The position numbers and the translations under genes were made by a program. From Methylomonas sp. AM2-LC (GTDB lineage: Bacteria; Pseudomonadota; Gammaproteobacteria; Methylococcales; Methylomonadaceae): a DNA stretch of 64,000 bases. Under the pieces are notes generated by a model that did not search any database, was not told where the DNA came from, and saw only the letters and a list, made by a program, of their open reading frames with translations. This document shows, one piece after another, positions 44,930 to 54,126 of the stretch. Position 1 is the stretch's first letter. Every line of letters starts with the position of its first letter. The stretch spans positions 2,480,001 through 2,544,000 of the forward strand of contig NZ_CP157005.1 in the NCBI RefSeq assembly GCF_039904985.1. The letters are read 5' to 3'.

Positions 44930-45565
44930 TCTGCAACAAATTGAGTGTTGTAAATCCAGGTCGTGGTATTAATCGTTGCAAAAGTTTTTGCAGTTTATTT
45001 TTTAAGGCTGATATTGAAAAGCCGTTCGTCCAGAGCTTGTCGAAAGATGGGCGGTCATTTTCACGCAAGTACTTATGAAACGATTAATACGATGAAAACA
45101 GAATTAACTATAAAATTTAAAAGTACAATTGTCTGTAATGAAATTCACTTTGTATCTGCAAAATAGTTAACACACCTAGTTACTATCAGTTGCTGTAAGG
45201 TTCACGAACTGCACGTCACCATGTCGCAATATAGCTTCGCCTATTACAACCTATACCTGTTATCACACTATTTTTTTGGGTTTATTGTATTCTGGTGCAA
45301 ATATAACCCGTATACTTACCTGAATCATTAAAATATCTGCTAGACTTTTTCGATTATGTTGAAGCCTTAGCAAATTCCATTGTTGGTTATCGATGCAATC
45401 CGCACTGCTGTTCGATTGCTGTTTATTGACGCTTGTGGAAATTCAGGTAGGGTAAAAGCCCATAAATCTAGAGAGATATTAAAAGGAAGTCAGGTTAATA
45501 GATGATCTTGACCACTCAGCACTCTACTCGATACCTTTAATTTCATTTTAATTTAGACACATTAT
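44930..45565. other. Intergenic region before the tri-haem peroxidase
   Basis: No gene supported in over 600 bases. A degenerate REP-like piece (CCGTTCGTCCAGAGCTTGTC) lies near 45027. Short open frames lack ribosome sites. It may hide a small RNA, but I see no defined structure. Confidence 0.35.
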
Positions 45566-46966
45566 ATGAAAAATACTGCCATTTTTATTCTTCTGCTCTT
45601 GGGCGCTTTATTGTTTTTCCCACTAGCCAATCTACTGGGCCTATCAGATCAAAACGAACCCATTGCTGTATTACCGGGGCATTCAGAAAAATTTACGATG
45701 GTGTCTAAAATTCTGCAAAATAAGTGTGTAGACTGCCATTCGCCCGGTATGATGCGCGCAACTCTTTATTCCGATTTACCCGTGGTTCGCGAATATCTTA
45801 AACAGGATATTGAACTGGCCCGTGCAAGGCTGGTTTTGTCAGAACAATTTTTTAGTGGAGAAAAACCGGCAACGCCTCTGATGTTAGCGCGATTGCAGGG
45901 GGTTATTAAACACGACGAAATGCCGCCCGAAGAATACCGCCTGATGCATTGGACAGGCAGTTTAACTGAAAAAGAAAAGGCCATCATTCTGGCCTGGATT
46001 GATGAGCAACGTGCCAATTTGGCCTGGAGTAAAGATACCGTTGCAGAATTAAAAGCAGAACCCGTACAGCCTTTGCCCTTAACCACAGAGTTAAATCCAG
46101 AGTTGGTCGCTTTAGGCAAAAAATTATTCCACGATCCTTTGTTATCGGCTAATGATAAGTTGAGTTGCGCTTCTTGCCATGATTTAACAAAAGGTGGCAC
46201 CGATCAATCGAAAGTATCTACGGGTATTAATGCGCAACAAGGGCCAATTAATTCGCCCACTGTGTATAACGCCATGTATAACATTGCCCAATTTTGGGAT
46301 GGTCGCGCAAAAGACTTGCAGGAACAGGCCGCAGGCCCTGTAAGCAATCCCAAGGAAATGGGTGCGCAATGGGATAAAGTGATTGAAAAACTAAAGCAAG
46401 TGCCAGATTATCAACAGGCTTTTGCAACACTCTATCCAGCACAGGGTTTAACCAAAAATACAGTAACCGCCACTATTGCCGTTTTCGAACAAGCGCTGCT
46501 AACCGGTAATTCACGTTTTGATCAATATTTACGTGGTAATACCACGCTGTTAACCAGCGAAGAGAAACACGGATACGCCTTGTTTAAAGACAATTGTAGC
46601 AGTTGCCATTTAGGTCCGGTATTAGGTGGTTTGTCGTATGAAAAAATGGGCGAAGAGTATTTTAAATCGCGTAGCGACCCGCTAACCGAAGCGGATAATG
46701 GCCGCTACAATGTCACCAAGCAGGAAAAAGACCGCCATTATTTTAAAGTACCCACTTTGCGTAATATTGAAATAACCCATCCGTATTTTCATGATGGCAC
46801 TGTTGATAGTTTGGCCGAAGCCGTTCAGAAAATGGGCAAGGTACAAGCCAATAAAAACTTTACTACTGAGGAAATTGCCGATTTAGTCGCTTTTCTGAAA
46901 ACCTTAACAGGTGAGTATCAGGGCAAGAGCTTATTACAATTGAAAATGGAAGATTTTAATAGTTAA
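45566..46966 (+). CDS. Tri-haem cytochrome c peroxidase-like protein
   Basis: A 466-residue protein anchored or exported by an N-terminal hydrophobic segment (IFILLLLGALLFFPL). It has three CxxCH sites: CVDCH at residues 54-58 in an added N-terminal haem domain, CASCHD at 201-205 and CSSCH at 344-348 in a normal di-haem CCP core (FWDGRAKDLQEQAAGP, PTLRNIEITHPYFHDG). This layout matches E. coli YhjA-type quinol peroxidases, which pass electrons from the membrane to hydrogen peroxide. Different from the two-haem protein at 6.5 kb. No close neighbour in the operon. Confidence 0.9.
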   Translation: MKNTAIFILLLLGALLFFPLANLLGLSDQNEPIAVLPGHSEKFTMVSKILQNKCVDCHSPGMMRATLYSDLPVVREYLKQDIELARARLVLSEQFFSGEKPATPLMLARLQGVIKHDEMPPEEYRLMHWTGSLTEKEKAIILAWIDEQRANLAWSKDTVAELKAEPVQPLPLTTELNPELVALGKKLFHDPLLSANDKLSCASCHDLTKGGTDQSKVSTGINAQQGPINSPTVYNAMYNIAQFWDGRAKDLQEQAAGPVSNPKEMGAQWDKVIEKLKQVPDYQQAFATLYPAQGLTKNTVTATIAVFEQALLTGNSRFDQYLRGNTTLLTSEEKHGYALFKDNCSSCHLGPVLGGLSYEKMGEEYFKSRSDPLTEADNGRYNVTKQEKDRHYFKVPTLRNIEITHPYFHDGTVDSLAEAVQKMGKVQANKNFTTEEIADLVAFLKTLTGEYQGKSLLQLKMEDFNS

Positions 46967-46985
46967 TCCAATTTCACATACATCC

Positions 46986-47024
46986 AGATGGATTAACAAG
47001 TCTGCTGGGTGTTATGCAAGAATT
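46986..47024 (+). repeat. Short direct repeat X, left copy
   Basis: ATTAACAAGTCTGCTGGGTG TTATGC segment that recurs at 49310-49349 with three changes over 39 bases. The pair flanks the HipA/HIRAN module. Confidence 0.75.
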
Positions 47025-47037
47025 TTTGTTAAGCCGC

Positions 47038-47104
47038 TTACAAAACGCTGAATACACATCATCGGCTAGTCCGTTCGTGGTGAGCCTAGCCGATCCGACG
47101 TAAA
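47038..47104 (+). repeat. Dispersed palindromic repeat, partial copy D
   Basis: Starts CTTACAAAACGCTGAATAC, keeps GGCTAGTCCGTTCGTGGTGA and CCGACGTAAA, but lacks the right-hand end of the 120-bp element. Located 14 bases after repeat X and just after the HIRAN gene end. Confidence 0.75.
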
Positions 47105-47147
47105 GGGTGCGGTTCGTAAACTCACCACACCCCACGGCAGTTAAAAA

Positions 47148-47873
47148 TCAAGCAGCAATTTTGTTTGAATTTATATTGTCGATTTGACCCAAAATGTAAA
47201 TCAAAGGTCGTTCATCAGTACCATTAATGCGTTCAATCCATGCGGTGATGGTACTGGATTTAAGCCAGCGATTAAAAGCAAGGCATTGTACTTTGTTAAC
47301 ATAACCAAATTTTCCAGCTAAAGTTTCGATTCTTACAGCATTGGGGTCAATATCGTTTTCTGGCTCTAATACAAAATTTACCGCTGTGCCAATGGTAATA
47401 TCATTAAGAGAAATAGACTCTCGATAATAACGAAAACCTGCAACCTCAATATAAAACTGATAAGGTGCATTGATACCATCAAAGGGATTTATCAGGGAAA
47501 AGCCATCATTAGGCAGTTTAGCTCCGGTATGTCCAAGCAATGCAAAATCGGATATATTTATATCGGCAGCCAATCGCCACTGCTCAAGATATTTATGAAA
47601 ATCCCCTCGTTTACGAGGCGGTACTCGACGTAAAAAAGTGTCTAAAACCCCTTCTTGATATTCCTGAGAATATTTACGGAATGCAGGATAACCCATAAAT
47701 CCTTCATTCTGCGCATTGAAAAAATCTACTGTATTGGGAAGATAACGAAAAACATAAGTCTCTTCGACCGCACACACTTCACCGACCACAAACCTTTTTC
47801 TCGATTTGCCTTCTGGTGACTGCCAAACTAAAAGCAGCCTGCTAGGTTGGAGGATGTGATTAATAAAGTTCAT
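47148..47873 (-). CDS. HipA-N-like and HIRAN-domain protein
   Basis: A 241-residue soluble protein. Residues 1-~130 resemble the N-terminal lobe of HipA-type proteins (SRLLLVWQSPEG, KRFVVGEVCAVEETYVFRYL, GYPAFRKYSQEYQEGVL, ALLGHTGAKLPNDGFSLINP). Residues ~140-230 are a HIRAN domain (EVAGFRYYRESIS, LEPENDIDPNAVRIETLAGK, GYVNKVQCLAF), which in SNF2-type helicases binds DNA ends. Its ATG overlaps the stop of the HipA-kinase gene. Together they form a split HipA-like unit with DNA-binding potential. Role unknown. Confidence 0.75.
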   Translation of the reverse strand: MNFINHILQPSRLLLVWQSPEGKSRKRFVVGEVCAVEETYVFRYLPNTVDFFNAQNEGFMGYPAFRKYSQEYQEGVLDTFLRRVPPRKRGDFHKYLEQWRLAADINISDFALLGHTGAKLPNDGFSLINPFDGINAPYQFYIEVAGFRYYRESISLNDITIGTAVNFVLEPENDIDPNAVRIETLAGKFGYVNKVQCLAFNRWLKSSTITAWIERINGTDERPLIYILGQIDNINSNKIAA

Positions 47874-48859
47874 TGATAACGCTCAAATTTTTGTTTTATG
47901 GCTCTTACTCTTTGTGTTACTAAGTGACAAATAAAATCTGCTCTTTTTGATGATAATGGTACTGATATTGAGTACTGTGTACAATTATTCAGTATAGAGT
48001 GCAATTGCTCTTGTGAAAATAAATCTAAAGTGTTGTTTATACAATAAATTAAATCAGGATGCTTGTTCGTTAGTAGCGTTAACAAGCGTATATGCTGACA
48101 TGATTTATCATCGTTCTGGTGCCATTTTAAATGATGTCGACCCTTATTAATATAGGCGGCCATTTTGTTTTTTGAATAAAAGTCAGACATTTTTGATTCT
48201 AAAATTTCATAACCGAGACTCGTACCGTTATCAAAAACAGGTGACAATCTGACTCTACGAGCACGTACTTGGTTCCAAAGTAATTCCCAGTTATCTTGAT
48301 GGCGATCTGTATTACCGATTATGCTATCAAATAGCAGCATACCGCACCAAGACTCTAACCAATTTGTTTCAAATTCAACATTCTTATTAATGACTGTTAA
48401 AAACAGCTCAATTGATAAAAAATTATGCTCTTTACCTTTTTTCCTATCATAACTAGGTATTAAAGCTGACATAATGTCACCACCTGATACGCTAAGCTCA
48501 TTGGCTTGATCAGGATAGTTTAAAAACCATTCTATCAGTGAACCACAAATATTTTGTTCACTATTGTAAGCAACAAATGCTGGTGGCACTGGAATACCTA
48601 ACATACAGCCAATTCTATAAGCAATTATTTCTGTCCAGTATTGATCTGGAATACTCCTTTTTTTAGTTTGAAAGGAATGCTTAAATAAATATCGGTGGTT
48701 TTCAATCAAAAAACTGTAATCAGTGCCAGTCGGGCTTATCAATAGCGATTTGTCACGTGCACCTTCAGGGTAAATCTCAAATTGATCATCACCTTTCCAG
48801 CTTGCAATATCAACAACCTGATGGTTAGGCTGTTCGATTAATACCCCTTCACGCCTCAT
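47870..48859 (-). CDS. HipA-like Ser/Thr kinase domain protein
   Basis: A HipA-C-type kinase. I favour the ATG at 48859 (329 residues); a TTG at 48892 would add 11 residues and neither start has a clear ribosome site. Catalytic blocks are visible: SIIGNTDRHQDNWELLW (catalytic Asp, and Asn) and LSPVFDNGTSLG (metal-binding DNG). An ATP-lobe part (YLFKHSFQ) lies earlier. HipA kinases phosphorylate glutamyl-tRNA synthetase or other targets and cause dormancy. No HipB-type antitoxin is encoded nearby; its partner is the HIRAN protein, overlapping by four bases. Confidence 0.8.
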   Translation of the reverse strand: MRREGVLIEQPNHQVVDIASWKGDDQFEIYPEGARDKSLLISPTGTDYSFLIENHRYLFKHSFQTKKRSIPDQYWTEIIAYRIGCMLGIPVPPAFVAYNSEQNICGSLIEWFLNYPDQANELSVSGGDIMSALIPSYDRKKGKEHNFLSIELFLTVINKNVEFETNWLESWCGMLLFDSIIGNTDRHQDNWELLWNQVRARRVRLSPVFDNGTSLGYEILESKMSDFYSKNKMAAYINKGRHHLKWHQNDDKSCQHIRLLTLLTNKHPDLIYCINNTLDLFSQEQLHSILNNCTQYSISVPLSSKRADFICHLVTQRVRAIKQKFERYQ

Positions 48860-49017
48860 ATTACGCCAACATATCCCAATTATCCGACACAATTAAACTC
48901 ACATCAGCACACTAAACCCAAAACCCGCCTTGCTAATTAACAGCTTTAACCTACAGGCCTAAACGCTGGCGATTAACTTTATTTTGTTCCGTATCTTGGC
49001 AATTAACTTCTAAGACC

Positions 49018-49137
49018 CTTACAAAAACGCAGTATGCACACCATCGGCTAGTCCGTTCGTGGTGAGTCTAGTCGAACCATGAACGGACTAGCCAATCCGA
49101 CGTAAAAAATACAGACTAATTTATTGCTAAGCGCTTA
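49018..49137 (+). repeat. Dispersed 120-bp palindromic repeat, copy B
   Basis: Same length and ends as the copy at 11461: CTTACAAAAACGCAGTATG to TTTATTGCTAAGCGCTTA. Inside, CTAGTCCGTTC and GAACGGACTAG form a perfect 11-bp stem; this copy has the best-kept stem. Confidence 0.85.
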
Positions 49138-49309
49138 AAATTTGATTTTTACCGTTCTGCAAACATAGCTATATAGTAACCTCTAATTCATAATATATTA
49201 GTATTTTATAGCTCACCATTGCTGTAATGCACTAAATAAATTGACACAAAACATGGATACAGAATCGTAAAAGGTAACTTGAAATTATGCATGACATGAA
49301 GGCACAAAC

Positions 49310-49349
49310 AGATGAATTAACAAGTCCGCTGGGTGTTATGCCAGAATTA
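49310..49349 (+). repeat. Short direct repeat X, right copy
   Basis: ATTAACAAGTCCGCTGGGTG TTATGCC segment matching the copy at 46986, same orientation. It lies just before the end of the C13 peptidase gene. Confidence 0.75.
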
Positions 49350-49377
49350 TCGTTTTACATAGTAAAAAATAAGAAAA

Positions 49378-50757
49378 CTATTTAGCTAGCGTTAAGGCAG
49401 CTGCTAGCGCATCCAGTTTTGGCGTAATAGCTTGGCCGACGACTAACTGCGGTTGGGATGGATCGAGACTTTCCAGTTTTTCGCGGGCATTTATCAGCTT
49501 TTGTGCTGTTTGTAAGGCATAAACAACTGATTTTTCATGTGGCAAAGTATCTTTAAATAGTGCTTCGCCAAAGTAGGTAAAATCAACATCATCACTACAG
49601 CCGAAAGAGGTTTTATCGGCTGCTGCCGCAGTAGCGATCAGGGTGTTTTCATTTTGTAAAGCATCGATAAAGCCACCGGAATAACAGGACGAGATAATAA
49701 TTACTCGCCATTTAATACCTGCTTCATCTAGCATAGTGCGCAGTTTTTCTGGGCTAATGTCATTCAGCGCCAGGGGCCAGAATTGCACACTCAGTTTATG
49801 ATCTTTAGAACCATGACTGCTTAAGTACAGAAACAAGACATCTTCTGCTGGGTTGATAATGCTACCGATATGCTTTAAGGTTATACTCAGGTTGCTAGCG
49901 TTAGCCAGTGGCAGGCTATCGTGGGTGGCTATATTGTTGATCAAGTTGATAGAATGCCCCAGCGTATCGAACTGCATATCCATTAGCTCTTTGGCATACG
50001 TGACTTCCTTGCTGAACACATCCTGCATTGCATAGCCAGCAAAACCGATAAAAAATAAATCGGTGTAACCATCACGTTGCGGCTGCATTTGTTGTAAGGC
50101 GGCATCCAGTAATTTAGGTTGCTGATACATCAATTGTTCAGCATCTATAGCCTCAAACTTTGCATAGGGATTTGGCTCATCTACTTCTTTTTCTGGTGCT
50201 GAATTCCAAAAATAGTCAAATTCATCAAATTCAAAATAATTGCTACTCCAAATGATGGGAGCTAATCCCGCTATCAATACAGCTAGCGTGAGTAATTTTT
50301 TATGACTGGCAACAATGAAAATAGCTTTATACAAGACAACAAGATAGTAAATACCAATAACAATCGGTAATATCCTAATAACAATATCCGCTGTTTGCTT
50401 TACTTCAAGAACATGAATATAGATTAATAATGGACTAAACAGCCACGATATACTTAATGTAGTGACACAAAGTGCCAAAAATAGTGCTGATTCTTTCCAG
50501 AGTTTAAGTACTAAGTAGATGCCGAGATAAAATAGCAACTGGCTATAACAATAAGTTGGCAGTGCAAATTCAACAAAAACCGGCCTCGGTAATGCTGCAA
50601 CATAGCCAAATACCAAGTTTAACAGAAAATCCAGTAGTAATAGCAAGACTACTTGATCGGTATTGACAACAAATTGCTCGACTGAGCATTTGCGGAATAC
50701 AGCAATGCGAAAACCTAACACTAGATTTGTTTTACAGTCTTTTAAAAGCTGTAGCAT
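49378..50757 (-). CDS. C13-family (caspase-like) peptidase with membrane N-terminus
   Basis: A 459-residue protein. About five membrane helices fill residues ~30-190 (VVLLLLLDFLLNLVFGYVAA, LFLALCVTTLSISWLFSPLL, LLTLAVLIAGLAPIIWSS), resembling a Yip1-like bundle. The C-terminal part is a clan CD peptidase of family C13: FLYLSSHGSKDHKLSV (His-Gly), VIIISSCYSGGFIDAL (Cys) and TLIATAAAADKTSFGC. Legumain-like C13 enzymes cut after Asn. It would face the periplasm or cytoplasm depending on helix count. Not linked by operon to LolA. Confidence 0.82.
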   Translation of the reverse strand: MLQLLKDCKTNLVLGFRIAVFRKCSVEQFVVNTDQVVLLLLLDFLLNLVFGYVAALPRPVFVEFALPTYCYSQLLFYLGIYLVLKLWKESALFLALCVTTLSISWLFSPLLIYIHVLEVKQTADIVIRILPIVIGIYYLVVLYKAIFIVASHKKLLTLAVLIAGLAPIIWSSNYFEFDEFDYFWNSAPEKEVDEPNPYAKFEAIDAEQLMYQQPKLLDAALQQMQPQRDGYTDLFFIGFAGYAMQDVFSKEVTYAKELMDMQFDTLGHSINLINNIATHDSLPLANASNLSITLKHIGSIINPAEDVLFLYLSSHGSKDHKLSVQFWPLALNDISPEKLRTMLDEAGIKWRVIIISSCYSGGFIDALQNENTLIATAAAADKTSFGCSDDVDFTYFGEALFKDTLPHEKSVVYALQTAQKLINAREKLESLDPSQPQLVVGQAITPKLDALAAALTLAK

Positions 50758-50810
50758 AAACCTTAGCTCTATTGTGCGGCTACTAGAGAATTGTAGCTTG
50801 ACGATAATGT

Positions 50811-51434
50811 TTAATTACCAAACACATCCGCGCCTTTAGGTGGCTTGAAATTAAACATATCGGCATTTAATGTTGGATTAAGTTGAATGTTGGTAAAATA
50901 AATACGCGTTAATTGACCAAAATTATCGCTTAATTCCATGCCAGCCAACTGTCCAGCGTTTAGGCCAATCAGTACGTATTTAAAACCACTTTCCTCGTCT
51001 TTGGGTACTAGTTTAATCCAGTTCATGTCGGTATCCTTACCTTGTTCTTCCAGTTTAAATTTTTCTTCCAGATTCACTTGACCGGTTAAGAGCAGGGCAG
51101 GGGTAGAGCCTAGCGAATCATCCAAATTCTTAACGGTAACTTGTTCCAGATCGGCATCGTAAAACCAAACTTTGCCACCATTCGAGACTATTTCTTGCAC
51201 AAATGGCTTTTCATAATTCCAACGAAATTTGCCGGGCCGGTTTAAATAAAATTTACCATAACTGCTTTTGCCGGGATGGCCCGCTTTATCCAGACTCACT
51301 TGCTGAAAATCGGCACTCATTGATGCGCTGTGCGATAAAAAAGATTTAAGCTGCGCAAGCGGCGACTCCTCGGCACATGCCGAGTGCCAGAAACAGACAA
51401 AAAGTACGCAAGTTGCCAGTAATTTAATCATCAT
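50811..51434 (-). CDS. lolA: Outer-membrane lipoprotein carrier protein LolA
   Basis: A 207-residue periplasmic chaperone with signal peptide MMIKLLATCVLFVCFWHSAC. LolA carries lipoproteins from LolCDE to LolB. Motifs: SASMSADFQQVSLDKAG, KFYLNRPGKFRWNYEKPF, KVWFYDADLEQVTVKNLD and SDNFGQLTRIYFTNIQLNP. Located four bases after the PBP1b gene in the same direction. Confidence 0.95.
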   Translation of the reverse strand: MMIKLLATCVLFVCFWHSACAEESPLAQLKSFLSHSASMSADFQQVSLDKAGHPGKSSYGKFYLNRPGKFRWNYEKPFVQEIVSNGGKVWFYDADLEQVTVKNLDDSLGSTPALLLTGQVNLEEKFKLEEQGKDTDMNWIKLVPKDEESGFKYVLIGLNAGQLAGMELSDNFGQLTRIYFTNIQLNPTLNADMFNFKPPKGADVFGN

Positions 51435-51437
51435 AAT

Positions 51438-53774
51438 TTAAAAGGGGTTAAGGTTATTGATCCAGGAGGGATCTGTCGTTGCCGAAGCGCCGCATTCTGA
51501 TAATTGAGTAGGCCCAGAATTGGCTATATAAGGGTAAAGTTGCGCACCTGCACATTTTTCGCTGCTGAGTAAACCACTGCCCGATTCTATCCATTTCATT
51601 TCAATATTATCGGGTGGTACTAAAACCACGGGTTTTTTAGAGACTTGCCGCATTAATTCCGCCCAAATCTGCAAAGCACCACTGCCACCTGTCAAACCAG
51701 TGGGTTTATTATCATCACGACCTATCCACACCACAGATAAAAAGTCGCCACTAAAACCGGCAAACCAACTATCGCGTAAGCCGTTGGTGGTGCCAGTTTT
51801 CCCCACTAGCGCCATATCGGTATGCAGATAATTGTAGGCAGAGTGGCCGGTACCAGAGCGCATGACTTCTTGTAAAATGGTATTGGTGATAAACGTGGCA
51901 GCCGGATCTACGGCTTGATGTACCGTTAACGGATAACTTTGCAATGCTTGACCATTGGCTGCATTGACAGCGCGTATAGAGCGCAACGGTGTCGCATAAC
52001 CATCACCCGCTAGCGTTTGGTAAAGCTGTGTGACTTCAAACGGGGTGAGTGGCGATGCACCCAGTAAAAATGAAGGATACAGTTCAACAGCCCGGTTTAC
52101 ACCCATACTTTTCAGTGTGTTGGCAATGCGCGATAAGCCAACATCCATACCAATACGCACGGTAGCCAGATTAAAAGAGTTGGCTAAAGCCGTATGCAGC
52201 GCAATGGAACCATGTTCTTTATTATCAAAGTTTTTAGGCGTCCACAGTTTACCCTTTTCGGCTTCAATTTCCATAGGGGTATCACTGACTGTAGTGGTTA
52301 TCGTGTATCGGTCTGGATATTCCAGTGCAGTCAGGTAGATGACGGGTTTGATCAACGACCCAATAGGTCTAACTGCGTCCAGCGCACGATTAAAACCCGT
52401 GGTTGCAGAATTACGACCGCCAGATAAAGCCACAATTTCGCCACTATCACGACGTGTAACAATGGCGGCGCTTTCCAGATCGTCACTTTTGGGGCTTTTT
52501 TCCAGTTGTTTAAGTTTAGTCAGTATCGATTGTTCCAGAGTATCTTGAATACGCGTATCCAGTGTAGTAACGATACGCAAGCCTTCTGAAGTTAAATCTT
52601 CTTCTTTATATTCTTGTTTTAATTGGCGTTTAACTAGGTCTATAAAATCAGGATAACGATTGGCAGAGCGATGCGTAACCGTAGCTACATTCAGCGGTTC
52701 ACTTTTGGCGGCACTCACTTGTTGCGGTGTTATATAGCCTTCTTGCTGCATAGAATCCAGAACCAGATTACGGCGCTCCAATGAACGTTCTGGATTTTTA
52801 CGCGGATCATACATGGAAGGTCCACGCACCAAAGCCACTAAGGTGGCCATTTGTGGCAGCGACAGGTTTTTTAAAGACTCACCAAAATAAAATTCACTGG
52901 CTAGCCCAAAACCATGTACTGCACTGGCTCCATCCTGACCCAGAAAAATTTCATTCAGATAGGCTTCCAGGATTTCATTTTTGCTATAACGGTATTCCAG
53001 AATAAAAGCCATTAAGGCTTCGTTAATTTTACGCACCAGACTGCGCTCGTTGGTCAGGAAAAAGTTTTTAACCAATTGTTGCGTAATAGTACTGCCACCC
53101 GCCACCATGCCACCCGCTTTAACGTTAGTCCACATGGCACGGATAATACCTTTCGGCGATAAACCAAAGTGATTATAAAAGTCGCGATCTTCCGTAGAAA
53201 ATAAACCCTGCAATAATTGCTGCGGTGTTTCATCCAGTTTAATGAGAATACGGTCTTCTTTTAGAGTAGGGTAAAAACTGCCAATTTGTACCGGATCCAT
53301 GCGTAAAATGGCCACATCGCTATTGGTATCGACATCAGTAATGGTGGTAATGGCACCTGCTGCAAAATTAATAATAATTTTTCGACCTTTTTCTTCCGTA
53401 TCACCAAAGTTAAAAGTGCGAGTTTTAACAGCCATTTGCGACGCTTTCAGGAAATAGGAGCCTTCACCATTTAATTGTTCATCCTGACGATAGTGCAATT
53501 GTATTAAAAGATCTTCAAAGCTCTTGCTGGTAATAGGATAACCTACATAAAGCTCTACAGGGCTGGCATACACACGCGCAGGTATAGACCAACGCTTGCC
53601 TTCAAATTGTTCACGCACTTTGTAATCAAGATACCCCATATAGGAAAACAAGCCAAAACCTGCTAACAAGATGATCGGGATGATCAAATGTAGTAGCCAG
53701 GATGATTTGGACGTGGTTTTCCGACGCCGGGTGGGGCGGCTAGTGGTGGTGGTTTTATTGGGTCTTCTGGCCAT
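51438..53774 (-). CDS. mrcB: Bifunctional penicillin-binding protein 1B
   Basis: A 778-residue protein with a cytoplasmic basic start (MARRPNKTTTTSRPTRRRK), one membrane helix (LIIPIILLAGFGLFSYMG), a glycosyltransferase domain (STEDRDFYNHFGLSPKGIIR, GGSTITQQLVKNFFL) and a transpeptidase with SxxK in RPIGSLIKPVIYLTAL and KTGTTNGLRDSWFAGFS. The UB2H segment of PBP1b lies between helix and GT domain. I chose the ATG before MARRP; a TTG 87 bases upstream gives a doubtful extra tail. Builds peptidoglycan. Confidence 0.95.
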   Translation of the reverse strand: MARRPNKTTTTSRPTRRRKTTSKSSWLLHLIIPIILLAGFGLFSYMGYLDYKVREQFEGKRWSIPARVYASPVELYVGYPITSKSFEDLLIQLHYRQDEQLNGEGSYFLKASQMAVKTRTFNFGDTEEKGRKIIINFAAGAITTITDVDTNSDVAILRMDPVQIGSFYPTLKEDRILIKLDETPQQLLQGLFSTEDRDFYNHFGLSPKGIIRAMWTNVKAGGMVAGGSTITQQLVKNFFLTNERSLVRKINEALMAFILEYRYSKNEILEAYLNEIFLGQDGASAVHGFGLASEFYFGESLKNLSLPQMATLVALVRGPSMYDPRKNPERSLERRNLVLDSMQQEGYITPQQVSAAKSEPLNVATVTHRSANRYPDFIDLVKRQLKQEYKEEDLTSEGLRIVTTLDTRIQDTLEQSILTKLKQLEKSPKSDDLESAAIVTRRDSGEIVALSGGRNSATTGFNRALDAVRPIGSLIKPVIYLTALEYPDRYTITTTVSDTPMEIEAEKGKLWTPKNFDNKEHGSIALHTALANSFNLATVRIGMDVGLSRIANTLKSMGVNRAVELYPSFLLGASPLTPFEVTQLYQTLAGDGYATPLRSIRAVNAANGQALQSYPLTVHQAVDPAATFITNTILQEVMRSGTGHSAYNYLHTDMALVGKTGTTNGLRDSWFAGFSGDFLSVVWIGRDDNKPTGLTGGSGALQIWAELMRQVSKKPVVLVPPDNIEMKWIESGSGLLSSEKCAGAQLYPYIANSGPTQLSECGASATTDPSWINNLNPF

Positions 53775-54126
53775 TAAATAATTATTTATAGACTCGCTGT
53801 AGTTGTTAATTGCAACATTATTCGCACTGATTAGCCTGCAATAGCTAATGAGTGCTGACAATATAGAGGATAGGAAAACCTGATGGTGGAGTTGAGAATG
53901 ATTCGATAATATTAAATTAAGTGATTAATTTTAATATACAAATACTCTAAATTAACCCGTTTTTCAGTGTTTTTCCAACATTCCAAACGGGTAATTATGC
54001 AACATTTGCACGGTGAAAACTATATGGCTTAATGTAAATGAATACAGAGCCATCAGTTTAATAGCACTGTTGAACAAATTTTTCGTTCCAACCAGCTGTT
54101 GGCGGAACGAAAAATAAGAATCAAAA
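53775..54126. other. Gap between the PBP1b gene and the polysaccharide cluster
   Basis: No gene supported. AT-rich; a small inverted repeat around TTTTTCGTTCC / GGAACGAAAAA at 54078-54113 could be the terminator of the leftward exopolysaccharide cluster. Confidence 0.45.
54078..54113 (-). terminator. Terminator of the exopolysaccharide cluster
   Basis: TTTTTCGTTCC and GGAACGAAAAA form an 11-bp stem just downstream of the kinase-like gene. Read leftward it ends in a T-run, as an intrinsic terminator should. Confidence 0.65.

Larger units (their letters stand above)
48860..49377. other. Repeat-bearing gap upstream of the HipA/HIRAN module
   Basis: No gene. It contains the full copy B of the 120-bp repeat and the right copy of repeat X; the promoter of the module must lie near its left end. 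Confidence 0.5.

Noticed and set aside
45027..45060. REP-like piece CCGTTCGTCCAGAGCTTGTC
   Set aside because: Only the core of the hairpin is similar; too short and altered to count as a family member.
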